Source: Verrucomicrobiaceae bacterium
GTDB taxonomy: Bacteria > Verrucomicrobiota > Verrucomicrobiia > Verrucomicrobiales > Verrucomicrobiaceae
Length of the DNA stretch: 32,342 nucleotides
Assembly (NCBI GenBank): GCA_947440575.1
Contig: CANETF010000029.1
Span: 1 to 32,342 of the forward strand
Reading direction: 5' to 3'
Shown: positions 1 through 8,759 of the stretch, piece after piece
How positions within the stretch are numbered: the stretch's first letter is position 1
Layout: every line of letters starts with the position of its first letter
The notes under the pieces: model-generated
Seen by the model: only the letters and a program-made list of their open reading frames with translations
The model's database searches: none
What the model was told of the DNA's origin: nothing
Made by a program: the position numbers and the translations under genes

Positions 1-1
1 C

Positions 2-79
2 CCCCCTCACCGCCCCCTCCACTCCTGGCTCAACCTCCGCATCCCCGCCTTCCTCCTCCCAAGTCTCGGTCAACCCTGA
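2..79 (+). CDS. Possible C-terminal tail of a gene entering from the left
   Basis: The frame beginning at base 2 stays open to a TGA at 77-79. Almost every codon in it ends in C, which is how real genes in this window use codons. The tail reads roughly HSWLNLRIPAFLLPSLGQP before the stop and would end three bases from the stop of the convergent lyase gene. Too little is visible to name a family. The overlapping frames are also open in this C-rich stretch, so the call rests on codon use and on the tidy convergent arrangement alone. Confidence 0.3.
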   Translation, partial: PPHRPLHSWLNLRIPAFLLPSLGQP

Positions 80-82
80 CCC

Positions 83-880
83 TCACCGCACCTCAAACCC
101 CGCAAAATCCGCCGCCACATCCTTCGCCGGTCCCCAACTCTTGTCGCTCCCCCCATGAAACGTGTTGAACAGCAGCGAATCAATGCCATATTCTGAAACT
201 TGGCGGAAGCGAAGACCGGTTTTTTCCAGTTGGAGTTGTTCGGCACCACCAAGCGGCGTGGTCCAAATGCGGATGGCACCATCCTTTTTTGACGGAGTGT
301 TGATTCGCACCTGCATGCGAATCGTGACAGGCACTCCCACCGGAAACCGGAATGATTCCGGAAAGTCGAATTCATCTCCATACTTCGACGGCTGGTCCAT
401 GTGATAAACATAAGCCTGCCCTCGGCCATCCTTCCGCCACATCAATCGCACCGAAAACCCGTCCTTCCCATTCACCGCATCACCTCCCGTGATCGTTTTT
501 GGCCCGCCACACAACCCCGGCATCTTGCCCCCCTTGTTAAAATCAAAACCCTCTTCAAATCGCACCGTGTAGCGCAACTCCGCCTCCTCACGTGTTCCAA
601 ACGGCATCCGCCACCCCCCTCCACCCTGATCCGGCCCCACAGCCCCCTTTGCATAACTCGCTCTCAACCAGCGCATCCCGTCGCGGTCCACCAGACCAAA
701 ACGCCCCTCCTTCACCCCATCCTCAAATTCACACCCCGGCCAATCCTTCTTCCACTGCGACACCTCGTAGGGACCTGGATTCCCCGACAAAACAACGCTC
801 ACCGGCTCAACCGCCCCCAGCGTTCCCGCCATCGACAAAAGCATCAAAACACGATTTAGTAAGTTAGAAATACCCAACAT
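83..880 (-). CDS. Secreted polysaccharide lyase, PL14-like
   Basis: Predicted exported protein of about 265 residues. The N-terminus (LGISNLLNRVLMLLSMAGTLGA) has an Arg followed by a hydrophobic stretch and a small-residue cleavage region, consistent with a signal peptide. The mature part carries the signature of polysaccharide lyase family 14 (alginate/glucuronan-type lyases, jelly-roll fold): GFDFNKGGKMPGLCGG, then GGDA and FSVRLMWR, then NTPSKKDG, and near the end FNTFHGG followed by WGPAKD. By family it would cleave uronic-acid polysaccharides by beta-elimination; the actual substrate is not determined here. The ATG at 880 is preferred because it keeps the signal peptide; a TTG three codons upstream is also in frame. 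The start codon overlaps that of the divergent RNase R gene within one CATG, so its promoter must lie inside rnr. Confidence 0.8.
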   Translation of the reverse strand: MLGISNLLNRVLMLLSMAGTLGAVEPVSVVLSGNPGPYEVSQWKKDWPGCEFEDGVKEGRFGLVDRDGMRWLRASYAKGAVGPDQGGGGWRMPFGTREEAELRYTVRFEEGFDFNKGGKMPGLCGGPKTITGGDAVNGKDGFSVRLMWRKDGRGQAYVYHMDQPSKYGDEFDFPESFRFPVGVPVTIRMQVRINTPSKKDGAIRIWTTPLGGAEQLQLEKTGLRFRQVSEYGIDSLLFNTFHGGSDKSWGPAKDVAADFAGFEVR

Positions 881-3284
881 GAAAAGCAATCAAGCAGGCG
901 GATCTTCCCGCCGCAAGTCCGATAACCGCCCCTCACGCGGCGAATCCACCCAGCGCCCCACACGGTCCACCCGCAGCGCGCCCTCCCATGGGGACATCAT
1001 CCTCCAGCGCCTCGCCCACAAGGACTACCGCCCCACCACCGCCGAGGTCCTCATCACCATGCTCTCGATCTCCGAACAAGATCGACCCAACTTCCTCGCC
1101 ACCCTCGATCACCTCGAAACCCAGGGCCGCATCCTCCTCACCAAAAACAATCGCTACATCGCCGCCGAAGAGGCCGACCTAGTCCCCGGCATCATCCAAC
1201 TCACCCGCCAGGGCCGCGGCTTCGTCCAACCCGACGCCCCCGGCCTCAAAGAAATCGCCATCCCCGATCACGCCACCAGCACCGCCATGCACGGTGACCG
1301 CGTCCTCGTCCGCCTCGACGTCCGCCCCACCGGCCTCCGCAAAGACGCCTCCCCGGAAACCCACTCCGGCGCTGTCGTCCGCATCCTCGAACGCAAACGC
1401 AGCCGCCTCGTCGGCACCCTCGCCCAGGGCAAGCACCTCTTCCACGTCATCCCAGATGACCCCCGCATGCAGCACCAAGTCGTCGTCCCCGAACCCAAGG
1501 ACGTCGGCCGCAAAGCCCAACTCGGTGACAAAGTCGTCGTCGAAATCCTCTCCTGGCAGGACCGCTTCTCCAGCCCCGAAGGCGAAATCGTCGAGGTCCT
1601 CGGCCCCCCCGACCAGGAAGGCGTCGACATGCTCTCCGTCCTCCGCCAATACGACCTCCCCCTCTCCTTCCCTCGCCCCGTCCTCGACGAAGCCCGCGCC
1701 ATCGCAGACGCCCACGCCACCATCGTCGCCAGCCCGGAAGAACTCGTCGATCGCACCGACTGCCGCTCCCACAACGTCGTCACCATCGACCCCGACGACG
1801 CCAAAGACTTCGACGACGCCATCTGTGTCCAATCCACCACCGACGGCCATTGGAAACTCTGGGTCCACATCGCCGACGTCTCCCACTACGTCCGCCCCGG
1901 CAGCGAGCTCGACAAAGAAGCCCGCCTGCGCGGCAACTCCACCTACCTCGTGGACCGCGTCATCCCCATGCTCCCTGAGGCCCTCAGCAACGAGCTCTGC
2001 TCTCTCAAGCCCCAGGTCGATCGCCTCACCAAGTGCGTCGAGTTCCTCCTCGACCCCCGTGGCACCGTCCTCAAGACCAAGTTCTACCCCGCCATCATCC
2101 ACTCCAAACGCCGCTTCACCTATCAGCAGGCCCTCGCCGTCATCGAAGCCGGTCAACCCGCGGATCACCTCGAGGAAATGCTCCTCCAGGCCCATCAACT
2201 AGCCCAGCACATCCGCAAAGCCCGCTTCAAAAACGGCTCCCTCGACCTCGACTTCCCCGAGAACAAAATCCGCCTGGATGACCACGGCCGCATCCTCCGC
2301 ATCGACCGCAACGAAAACGACGTCTCCCATCAGCTCATCGAAGAGTGCATGCTCCTCGCCAACGAAGCCGTCGCCGGCCGCCTCATGAAGCTGAACCTCC
2401 CCGCCGTTTACCGTATCCACGAAGCACCCAAGGACGAAAAACTCGCCGAGTACCGCGAGACCGTCCTCTCCCATCACGTCCCCTGCGGCAACCTCTCCAA
2501 GCGCGAGGAAATCCAAAAACTCCTCCGCAAGCTCAGCACCCTCCCCATCGGCGCCGCCCTCAAAATCGGCTTCCTCCGCTCCTTGATGCGCGCCCGCTAC
2601 TCCGTCGAACCCCTCGGTCACTACGGCCTCGCCAAAGAAAAATACACCCACTTCACCTCCCCCATCCGCCGCTACGCCGACCTCATCGTCCACCGCGTTC
2701 TCTTCGACAAAATCCCCGCCCCTGCCGCACAGATCGCCAAAATGGCCGACCACATCAGCATCACCGAGCGCAACTCCGCCGATGCCGAACGCGACAGCCG
2801 CGACGTCAAACTCTACGCCTACCTCGAAGCCCAGCTCGAAAGTGACACCCCCGAACTCTATGACGCCCTAGTCACCGAAGTCCGCAACTTCGGGTTCTTC
2901 ATCGACGTCACCCGCCTCGGCATGAGCGGCATGGTCCACCTCTCCTCCATCCCCGACGACTTCTTCGTCTTCGACCCCCAGCGCTCCAACCTCACCGGCA
3001 AACAATCCCGCCGCGTCATCAGCCTCGGCGACAACGTCAAAGTCCAAATCCACCGCGTCGATCGCACCAAAAAGCAGGTCGACTTCCGCCTCACCGACGG
3101 CGACAAACCCTCCCCCGCCCCAAAGCCACGCGCAAGCAGCTCCGACCACCGCGGCCAGGACCGTCCCCAACGCCGCAGCGGCCCCCCACGGCGCGAAATC
3201 TCCAAAGGCCAACCCACCGCCAGCAAAGACCGCGAACCCCAACGCGACAAAAAAGGCCCCAGCCGCCAACGCCGCCGCCGATAG
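879..3284 (+). CDS. rnr: Ribonuclease R (RNase II/RNB family 3'-5' exoribonuclease)
   Basis: Cytoplasmic processive 3'-5' exoribonuclease that degrades structured RNA, 801 residues, normal for RNase R. A basic, low-complexity N-terminus (residues 1-35) is followed by a winged-helix region (about 38-100), cold-shock domains (about 105-260), the RNB catalytic domain and an S1 domain (about 655-735). The RNB motif IDPDDAKDFDD starts at residue 303; D304, D310, D312 and D313 match the Mg-binding aspartates of the family. A second conserved block, HFTSPIRRYADLIVHR, starts at H591. The C-terminal 60 residues are a Lys/Arg/Pro-rich tail, as in many RNase R proteins. The ATG at 879 is the only in-frame start ahead of the winged helix. 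No Shine-Dalgarno is visible and the divergent lyase gene begins within the same four bases. Confidence 0.96.
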   Translation: MKSNQAGGSSRRKSDNRPSRGESTQRPTRSTRSAPSHGDIILQRLAHKDYRPTTAEVLITMLSISEQDRPNFLATLDHLETQGRILLTKNNRYIAAEEADLVPGIIQLTRQGRGFVQPDAPGLKEIAIPDHATSTAMHGDRVLVRLDVRPTGLRKDASPETHSGAVVRILERKRSRLVGTLAQGKHLFHVIPDDPRMQHQVVVPEPKDVGRKAQLGDKVVVEILSWQDRFSSPEGEIVEVLGPPDQEGVDMLSVLRQYDLPLSFPRPVLDEARAIADAHATIVASPEELVDRTDCRSHNVVTIDPDDAKDFDDAICVQSTTDGHWKLWVHIADVSHYVRPGSELDKEARLRGNSTYLVDRVIPMLPEALSNELCSLKPQVDRLTKCVEFLLDPRGTVLKTKFYPAIIHSKRRFTYQQALAVIEAGQPADHLEEMLLQAHQLAQHIRKARFKNGSLDLDFPENKIRLDDHGRILRIDRNENDVSHQLIEECMLLANEAVAGRLMKLNLPAVYRIHEAPKDEKLAEYRETVLSHHVPCGNLSKREEIQKLLRKLSTLPIGAALKIGFLRSLMRARYSVEPLGHYGLAKEKYTHFTSPIRRYADLIVHRVLFDKIPAPAAQIAKMADHISITERNSADAERDSRDVKLYAYLEAQLESDTPELYDALVTEVRNFGFFIDVTRLGMSGMVHLSSIPDDFFVFDPQRSNLTGKQSRRVISLGDNVKVQIHRVDRTKKQVDFRLTDGDKPSPAPKPRASSSDHRGQDRPQRRSGPPRREISKGQPTASKDREPQRDKKGPSRQRRRR

Positions 3285-3287
3285 TAC

Positions 3288-3306
3288 CACGCCTGTCCCA
3301 GGCGTG
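3288..3306. repeat. Perfect short hairpin after rnr
   Basis: CACGCCTGTCCCAGGCGTG is a perfect 8-bp inverted repeat with a 3-base loop, starting four bases after the rnr stop. No T-tract follows on either strand, so it is a poor intrinsic terminator. It could be an mRNA 3'-end stabilising hairpin or a REP-like dispersed element. A second inverted repeat (CAACCGGCT at 3322-3330 with AGCCGGTTG at 3357-3365) lies beside it and runs into the end of the convergent oxidoreductase gene. Confidence 0.55.
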
Positions 3307-3353
3307 AGACACCCAGCGGTGCAACCGGCTCGATTGCCCCACCATTGATCCCA

Positions 3354-4730
3354 TCAAGCCGGTTGTATTTCCCACCCAGCTCGGTAGGCCCGCGTCAATA
3401 ACGCCTCCGCCTCAGGCATATTCGGAATCCGCATCGCCTCCGCGTCCCACTCAATCAGCCTCGGCGTCTCCATCCGCCCCGTCCGCTGGTCCACCTGACC
3501 CACCGCCAGTCGCGTCGCCACATTCCCCAGTTGCACCGTCTCCGCCAGCGGCCCCGCGTAATCAAAGCCATCGCTCGTCTTCCCGCCGCTCAAACACGCA
3601 TCCACCCAAACATGCCAATGGTTCCGCCCCTCCTCCTTCGGATAACTGAACCCCTTGAACTTCTCCAGCGGATACAGCCTCGGCCCCGCCACATGCGCCA
3701 GCACTAAGTTCCCTTCCTCCCCGATAAACAGCGACCCACTCTTCGGCAGGTCCAACTCCGGCGGCATCTTCGCCAGCTTCCGGTCCGGCTTCAGCCCCCC
3801 ATCCGTCCACGTCACCTTCAGCTTGTCGCCCGCCGTCAACGCATTGCCCGGAAACACATACTGAACCTGCTGACTCGTCGGCCAAATATGCCGATTGATC
3901 CCGCTGTTCTGCGCCACCACCGTCAACGGCGCCTTCAAACCCAGCGCCGTAAAAACGGGATCCAAAATGTGACATCCAAAGTCCCCCAGCGCCCCGCCTC
4001 CAAAATCCTGCCAGTCCCGCCACACAAACGGATGATACGCACCGGAGTACTCCCGCATCGGCGCCACCCCAATCCACAAATCCCAGTTCACATGCTCCGG
4101 CACCTTCTCCGCAGCCGGCGGCTCCAGCAGCTTGTTGCGCTCATTGCCCGTCACCCCCACCCACGAGTGCACCTCCTTGATCTTCCCGATCGCCCCCTCC
4201 CGAATCAACCGCGTCCCCAAGCGATACTCCAGGCTCGAATGAATCTGGTTCCCCATCTGCGTCACCACCCCCTTCTTCGCCGCCAGCAACCGCATCTGCC
4301 GCGCCTCCCACACCGTCTGCGCCAACGGCTTCTGACAATAAACATGCTTCCCCGCCCGCATCGCCGCCATCGCCACCGCCGCATGCATATGATCCGGCGT
4401 CGCCACGCTCACCGCGTCAATCTGATCCCCCAACTTCGCAAACATCTCCCGGAAATCCGCAAAATGCGCCACCCCGGGAAAAGCCCCGTCCACCTTGTCA
4501 AACCGCTTGCTGTCGATGTCGCAAAATCCCACAAACTGCACCGCCGCATGCTCCCCAATGTTCTTGATGTCACTGAACCCCATCCCGTTCACCCCCACCG
4601 ACGCCACCTGCAGCTTGGAGTTTGGGCTCGCACTGCGAGTGATCGCCGGAAACCCCAGCGAAGACACCGCCAAAGCACTCGTTTGGATGAAAGCACGACG
4701 GGACGAAACAGCAGAACTCGGTTGGGTCAT
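3354..4730 (-). CDS. Gfo/Idh/MocA family oxidoreductase, Tat-exported
   Basis: NAD(P)-dependent sugar or cyclitol dehydrogenase-like protein of 458 residues. The N-terminus has a twin-arginine signal (SSRRAFIQTS, RR at 11-12) and a hydrophobic stretch ending near residue 30, so it is expected to fold with its cofactor and be exported. The Rossmann dinucleotide loop appears as VGVNGMG (about 45-51), followed by the family blocks ATPDHMH (about 110-116) and GKHVYCQKPLAQ, where QKP stands in the usual EKP position (133-135). The C-terminal half is the family's alpha/beta substrate domain. ATG 4730 is chosen because it sits directly before the Tat motif; an in-frame start at 4820 adds an unrelated extension. 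Such Tat-exported oxidoreductases are numerous in Verrucomicrobiota and Planctomycetes. The true substrate is unknown. Confidence 0.9.
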   Translation of the reverse strand: MTQPSSAVSSRRAFIQTSALAVSSLGFPAITRSASPNSKLQVASVGVNGMGFSDIKNIGEHAAVQFVGFCDIDSKRFDKVDGAFPGVAHFADFREMFAKLGDQIDAVSVATPDHMHAAVAMAAMRAGKHVYCQKPLAQTVWEARQMRLLAAKKGVVTQMGNQIHSSLEYRLGTRLIREGAIGKIKEVHSWVGVTGNERNKLLEPPAAEKVPEHVNWDLWIGVAPMREYSGAYHPFVWRDWQDFGGGALGDFGCHILDPVFTALGLKAPLTVVAQNSGINRHIWPTSQQVQYVFPGNALTAGDKLKVTWTDGGLKPDRKLAKMPPELDLPKSGSLFIGEEGNLVLAHVAGPRLYPLEKFKGFSYPKEEGRNHWHVWVDACLSGGKTSDGFDYAGPLAETVQLGNVATRLAVGQVDQRTGRMETPRLIEWDAEAMRIPNMPEAEALLTRAYRAGWEIQPA

Positions 4731-4893
4731 GCTCAAACCTACGCCACTCCCATCCCCAGCTTTCCACCCGCGTGAAACGGCAGGCCAGAGAACCCACTTC
4801 CTCAACTCCACCATGGCCACTCGCCCCCAGATTCCGCGATTCGAAGTGGTTCAGGCACTGCCTCGCTTGCGCTTCCAATCGCGGAGTTTGGGT

Positions 4894-4899
4894 TTATAT
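4894..4899 (+). promoter_or_regulatory. Candidate -10 element of a leaderless start
   Basis: TTATAT ends six bases before the lipoprotein ATG at 4906, so a transcript from it would begin at or next to the start codon. No good -35 lies at the standard distance, and no Shine-Dalgarno precedes the ATG, which fits leaderless expression. Sequence inspection only. Confidence 0.35.
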
Positions 4900-4905
4900 C
4901 TCCCC

Positions 4906-5361
4906 ATGACACTCAAGCCCTTCGCCCTTGTCCTCCTCTGCCTCGCGCTCGCCTCCTGCGCTTCCACCGATGGCATCGATGCCCCTCCAGGCTACCCTTC
5001 CTGCCACCTCATCTTCGCCCAAGGGGTCCTCAAACCCGCCATCGAAGGCACCCAGCCAGTCCAACCCCTGAAAATCAACGGCCGCACCCCCAGCCTCCTC
5101 CGCACGGACCACAATGCCTTCAATGTGCCCGCTGGACCCGTCTCCGTCTCAATCCAGGGATTCGGTTCCGGCACCTCCGCTTCCGCCGCCGTCCAGTTCG
5201 ACGCCAAACCCAACGAAACCTATCGCTTCGGCCATCAACCCGGCGCCACCCGCCAAACCAAATTTGTCGTGATCGACTCCAAAGGCAAAGTCATCGGCAC
5301 CTCCGCCCAAACCCTCGAATCCCGAGTCACTCAGGCCCCAATTTACACTCGCACCTTTTAG
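4906..5361 (+). CDS. Small lipoprotein of unknown function
   Basis: A 151-residue protein beginning MTLKPFALVLLCLALASC, a type II signal peptide with lipobox L-A-S-C and the lipidated Cys at position 18 followed by Ala, which under the E. coli rule would favour outer-membrane sorting. The rest is a single small domain with predicted beta character (for example GPVSVSIQGFGSGTSASAAVQFDAKPNETYRFG), resembling small beta-sandwich lipoproteins that carry a late 'NETYRF' strand. I do not recognise a family. ATG 4906 is chosen because it gives the lipoprotein signal; the in-frame extension to 4495 is antisense to the oxidoreductase gene. It is divergent from that gene, with 175 bases between the starts. 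Confidence 0.78.
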   Translation: MTLKPFALVLLCLALASCASTDGIDAPPGYPSCHLIFAQGVLKPAIEGTQPVQPLKINGRTPSLLRTDHNAFNVPAGPVSVSIQGFGSGTSASAAVQFDAKPNETYRFGHQPGATRQTKFVVIDSKGKVIGTSAQTLESRVTQAPIYTRTF

Positions 5362-5443
5362 CAACGCACCCGTCTCCACCCGAAATTCGCAAAAATTAAC
5401 GGTATCGGCACAAAATCAGCCTTGCCCACCCGCTTTCTTCCGT

Positions 5444-5471
5444 TTGGCAACCCCAAAAGGACGTGTATGCT
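5444..5471 (+). promoter_or_regulatory. Candidate sigma-70-type promoter for ftsH
   Basis: TTGGCA (5444-5449) and TATGCT (5466-5471) are separated by 16 bases. Transcription would start near 5478, giving a leader of about 36 bases before the ftsH ATG at 5514. The remainder of the 5362-5513 gap shows nothing I recognise. Confidence 0.42.
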
Positions 5472-5513
5472 CATCAACTGCCCGCACTCCGCGCGCGTAT
5501 CTCACTCAAGACT

Positions 5514-7589
<2,076 letters not shown>

Positions 7590-7601
7590 TCCCGGCATCC
7601 C

Positions 7602-7973
7602 ATGCCTCTAGTCACCCTCCTCACCGCCCTCGCCATCGGCGTGATCAGCGGTGTGGTCGCCTCCCTTTGCGGCGTCGGCGGCGGTGTCGTTATGGTCCCG
7701 GCGTTCGTCAGCCTCCTCGGTCTCCCGCAAAAAGTCGCCGTCGCGACCTCCCTCGCCATCATTATCCCCACCGCCCTCACCGCCACCATCCAAAACGCCC
7801 GCAACGATCTGGTCGACTGGAAGTTCGCCGCGGTCACTTCCATTTCCGCCGCCACCTTCGCTTACTTCGGCGCCGGCTGGCTCAAAAACATGTCCAACGA
7901 ACGCCTCACCCAAATCTTTGGCGTTATCCTCATCGTCTTCGGCGTCCGCATGCTCCTCCAAGGCCGCTCGTAG
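7602..7973 (+). CDS. Half-size TauE/SafE (TSUP) family membrane protein
   Basis: A 123-residue membrane protein with about four hydrophobic segments. It carries the family's N-terminal signature GVVASLCGVGGGVVMVPAFV (about 18-37) followed by VAVATSLAIIIPTALTATIQ. TauE/SafE (DUF81) proteins are sulfite or organosulfur anion exporters, usually about 250 residues built from two repeats of this unit. This protein has only one repeat plus the short GVILIVFGVRMLLQ helix, so it would have to act as a dimer. It starts 12 bases after ftsH and is probably co-transcribed. It ends in a normal stop, so it need not be a fragment; single-repeat TSUP proteins exist. The substrate is not inferable. Confidence 0.82.
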   Translation: MPLVTLLTALAIGVISGVVASLCGVGGGVVMVPAFVSLLGLPQKVAVATSLAIIIPTALTATIQNARNDLVDWKFAAVTSISAATFAYFGAGWLKNMSNERLTQIFGVILIVFGVRMLLQGRS

Positions 7974-7979
7974 AAGCCT

Positions 7980-8372
7980 TCACGTCAGCGTGTCGATCAC
8001 CCGCAACCCCGGGATCCTCGAAAAATCCGAATCCAGAGTCAGCACCATCGAATCCGAGGTCAGCGCCGATGCGGCAATCACCAGGTCGGTCACCTGCATC
8101 GTAAAGCCCTTCCCCGCCAATTCCCAGGCCAGATCCGTCGCCAGCTCCCACACCACCGCCGTGGTCGGCACCCAACACATGACGGCAAAGTCTTTCCGAA
8201 TCGCCTCATACAAGCGCCGATTTCTCACCCCCCGGCACACCTCGGTCATCACCACCCCGCACGAATAAAATTCATGGTCAAAATCCGAGGCCTCCAGCAG
8301 CCGGAAAGGGTCCTTCCCTTCCCGATACCGCTGGATAAACCAACTCGAATCCACCAGGACATTATCCTCCAT
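7980..8372 (-). CDS. vapC: VapC-type PIN-domain toxin
   Basis: Predicted Mg-dependent endoribonuclease toxin of a type II toxin-antitoxin pair, 130 residues, the usual size. The PIN acidic residues are all present: D8 in VLVDSSW, E44 in VMTEVCRG, D96 in VTDLVIAA, and D114/D116 in LTLDSDF. VapC toxins cut specific tRNAs or rRNA, and the target cannot be told from sequence. Its start overlaps the end of the antitoxin gene by 11 bases, indicating translational coupling. A GGAGG lies just after the proposed ATG and not before it, so the exact start is somewhat uncertain, but later starts would remove the first beta strand. It ends 6 bases from the convergent TauE-like gene. Confidence 0.9.
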   Translation of the reverse strand: MEDNVLVDSSWFIQRYREGKDPFRLLEASDFDHEFYSCGVVMTEVCRGVRNRRLYEAIRKDFAVMCWVPTTAVVWELATDLAWELAGKGFTMQVTDLVIAASALTSDSMVLTLDSDFSRIPGLRVIDTLT

Positions 8373-8631
8373 AGGTCTTGGCTTCCTCTGCCACCAGTGC
8401 GGGTTCGTCCTCTTTCAAATGCCCCCTCAACCCCAAAGCGACATCAGGATCATAGGCGGCCGCCAACTCTTCCGCGCTCATCCCCAAGTCCCTCTTCCAC
8501 CTCTCCCTTTGTCTGTATTTGACCGCTACTTTCCTCAACGCTTCGTGCACCGCAGCCGTCTTACTCGCTGCTCCTGTCGCTGCCATCACCTCTTCCAATA
8601 AGGCTTCATCGATGTGCATGGTCATTTTCAT
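8362..8631 (-). CDS. vapB: VapB-family antitoxin (DUF2191-like)
   Basis: An 89-residue antitoxin. The first 45 residues (MTMHIDEALLEEVMAATGAA, then KTAAVHEALRK) match the ribbon-helix-helix-like DNA-binding segment of the VapB/DUF2191 family. The C-terminal part (YDPDVALGLRGHLKEDEP) would wrap around and inhibit the toxin. It precedes vapC and overlaps it by 11 bases. Two starts are possible: ATG 8631, or ATG 8625 two codons later, for which GAGGG sits seven bases upstream, one of the few plausible Shine-Dalgarno sequences in the window. By family, the VapBC complex should repress its own promoter, and a perfect inverted repeat lies just upstream. Confidence 0.88.
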   Translation of the reverse strand: MKMTMHIDEALLEEVMAATGAASKTAAVHEALRKVAVKYRQRERWKRDLGMSAEELAAAYDPDVALGLRGHLKEDEPALVAEEAKTYGG

Positions 8632-8637
8632 ACCCTC

Positions 8638-8665
8638 AGTATGGCATCGTTGCCATACTTTTCAA
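8638..8665 (-). promoter_or_regulatory. vapBC promoter with overlapping operator palindrome
   Basis: On the minus strand, TTGAAA (8660-8665) and CATACT (8638-8643) are separated by 16 bases and could be -35 and -10 elements. The perfect inverted repeat AGTATGGCA / TGCCATACT (8638-8646 and 8651-8659, spacer TCGT) occupies the -10 element and the spacer, an ideal position for autorepression by the VapBC complex. The -10 ends six bases before the upstream ATG. Confidence 0.65.
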
Positions 8666-8759
8666 CTACTTTTCCCATCTTCACATCCATCCACAAATCA
8701 TCATACGTTGATATGAAACAAATTTGACCCTGGCCTAGCCCGCGCTATCCTCCCTCAAC

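Noticed and set aside
1179..2198. A 339-codon minus-strand frame inside rnr
   Set aside because: Same artefact: antisense of RNB-domain codons ending in C, with acidic low-complexity sequence and no motif.
4731..4820. N-terminal extension of the Gfo/Idh gene to 4820
   Set aside because: It adds 30 residues with no signal character ahead of a Tat motif that should be near the N-terminus; ATG 4730 fits.
8660..8759. A cobalamin or SAM riboswitch ahead of metH
   Set aside because: The gap is short, partly taken by the vapBC promoter, and shows no B12-box-like or multi-helix pattern that I can recognise.
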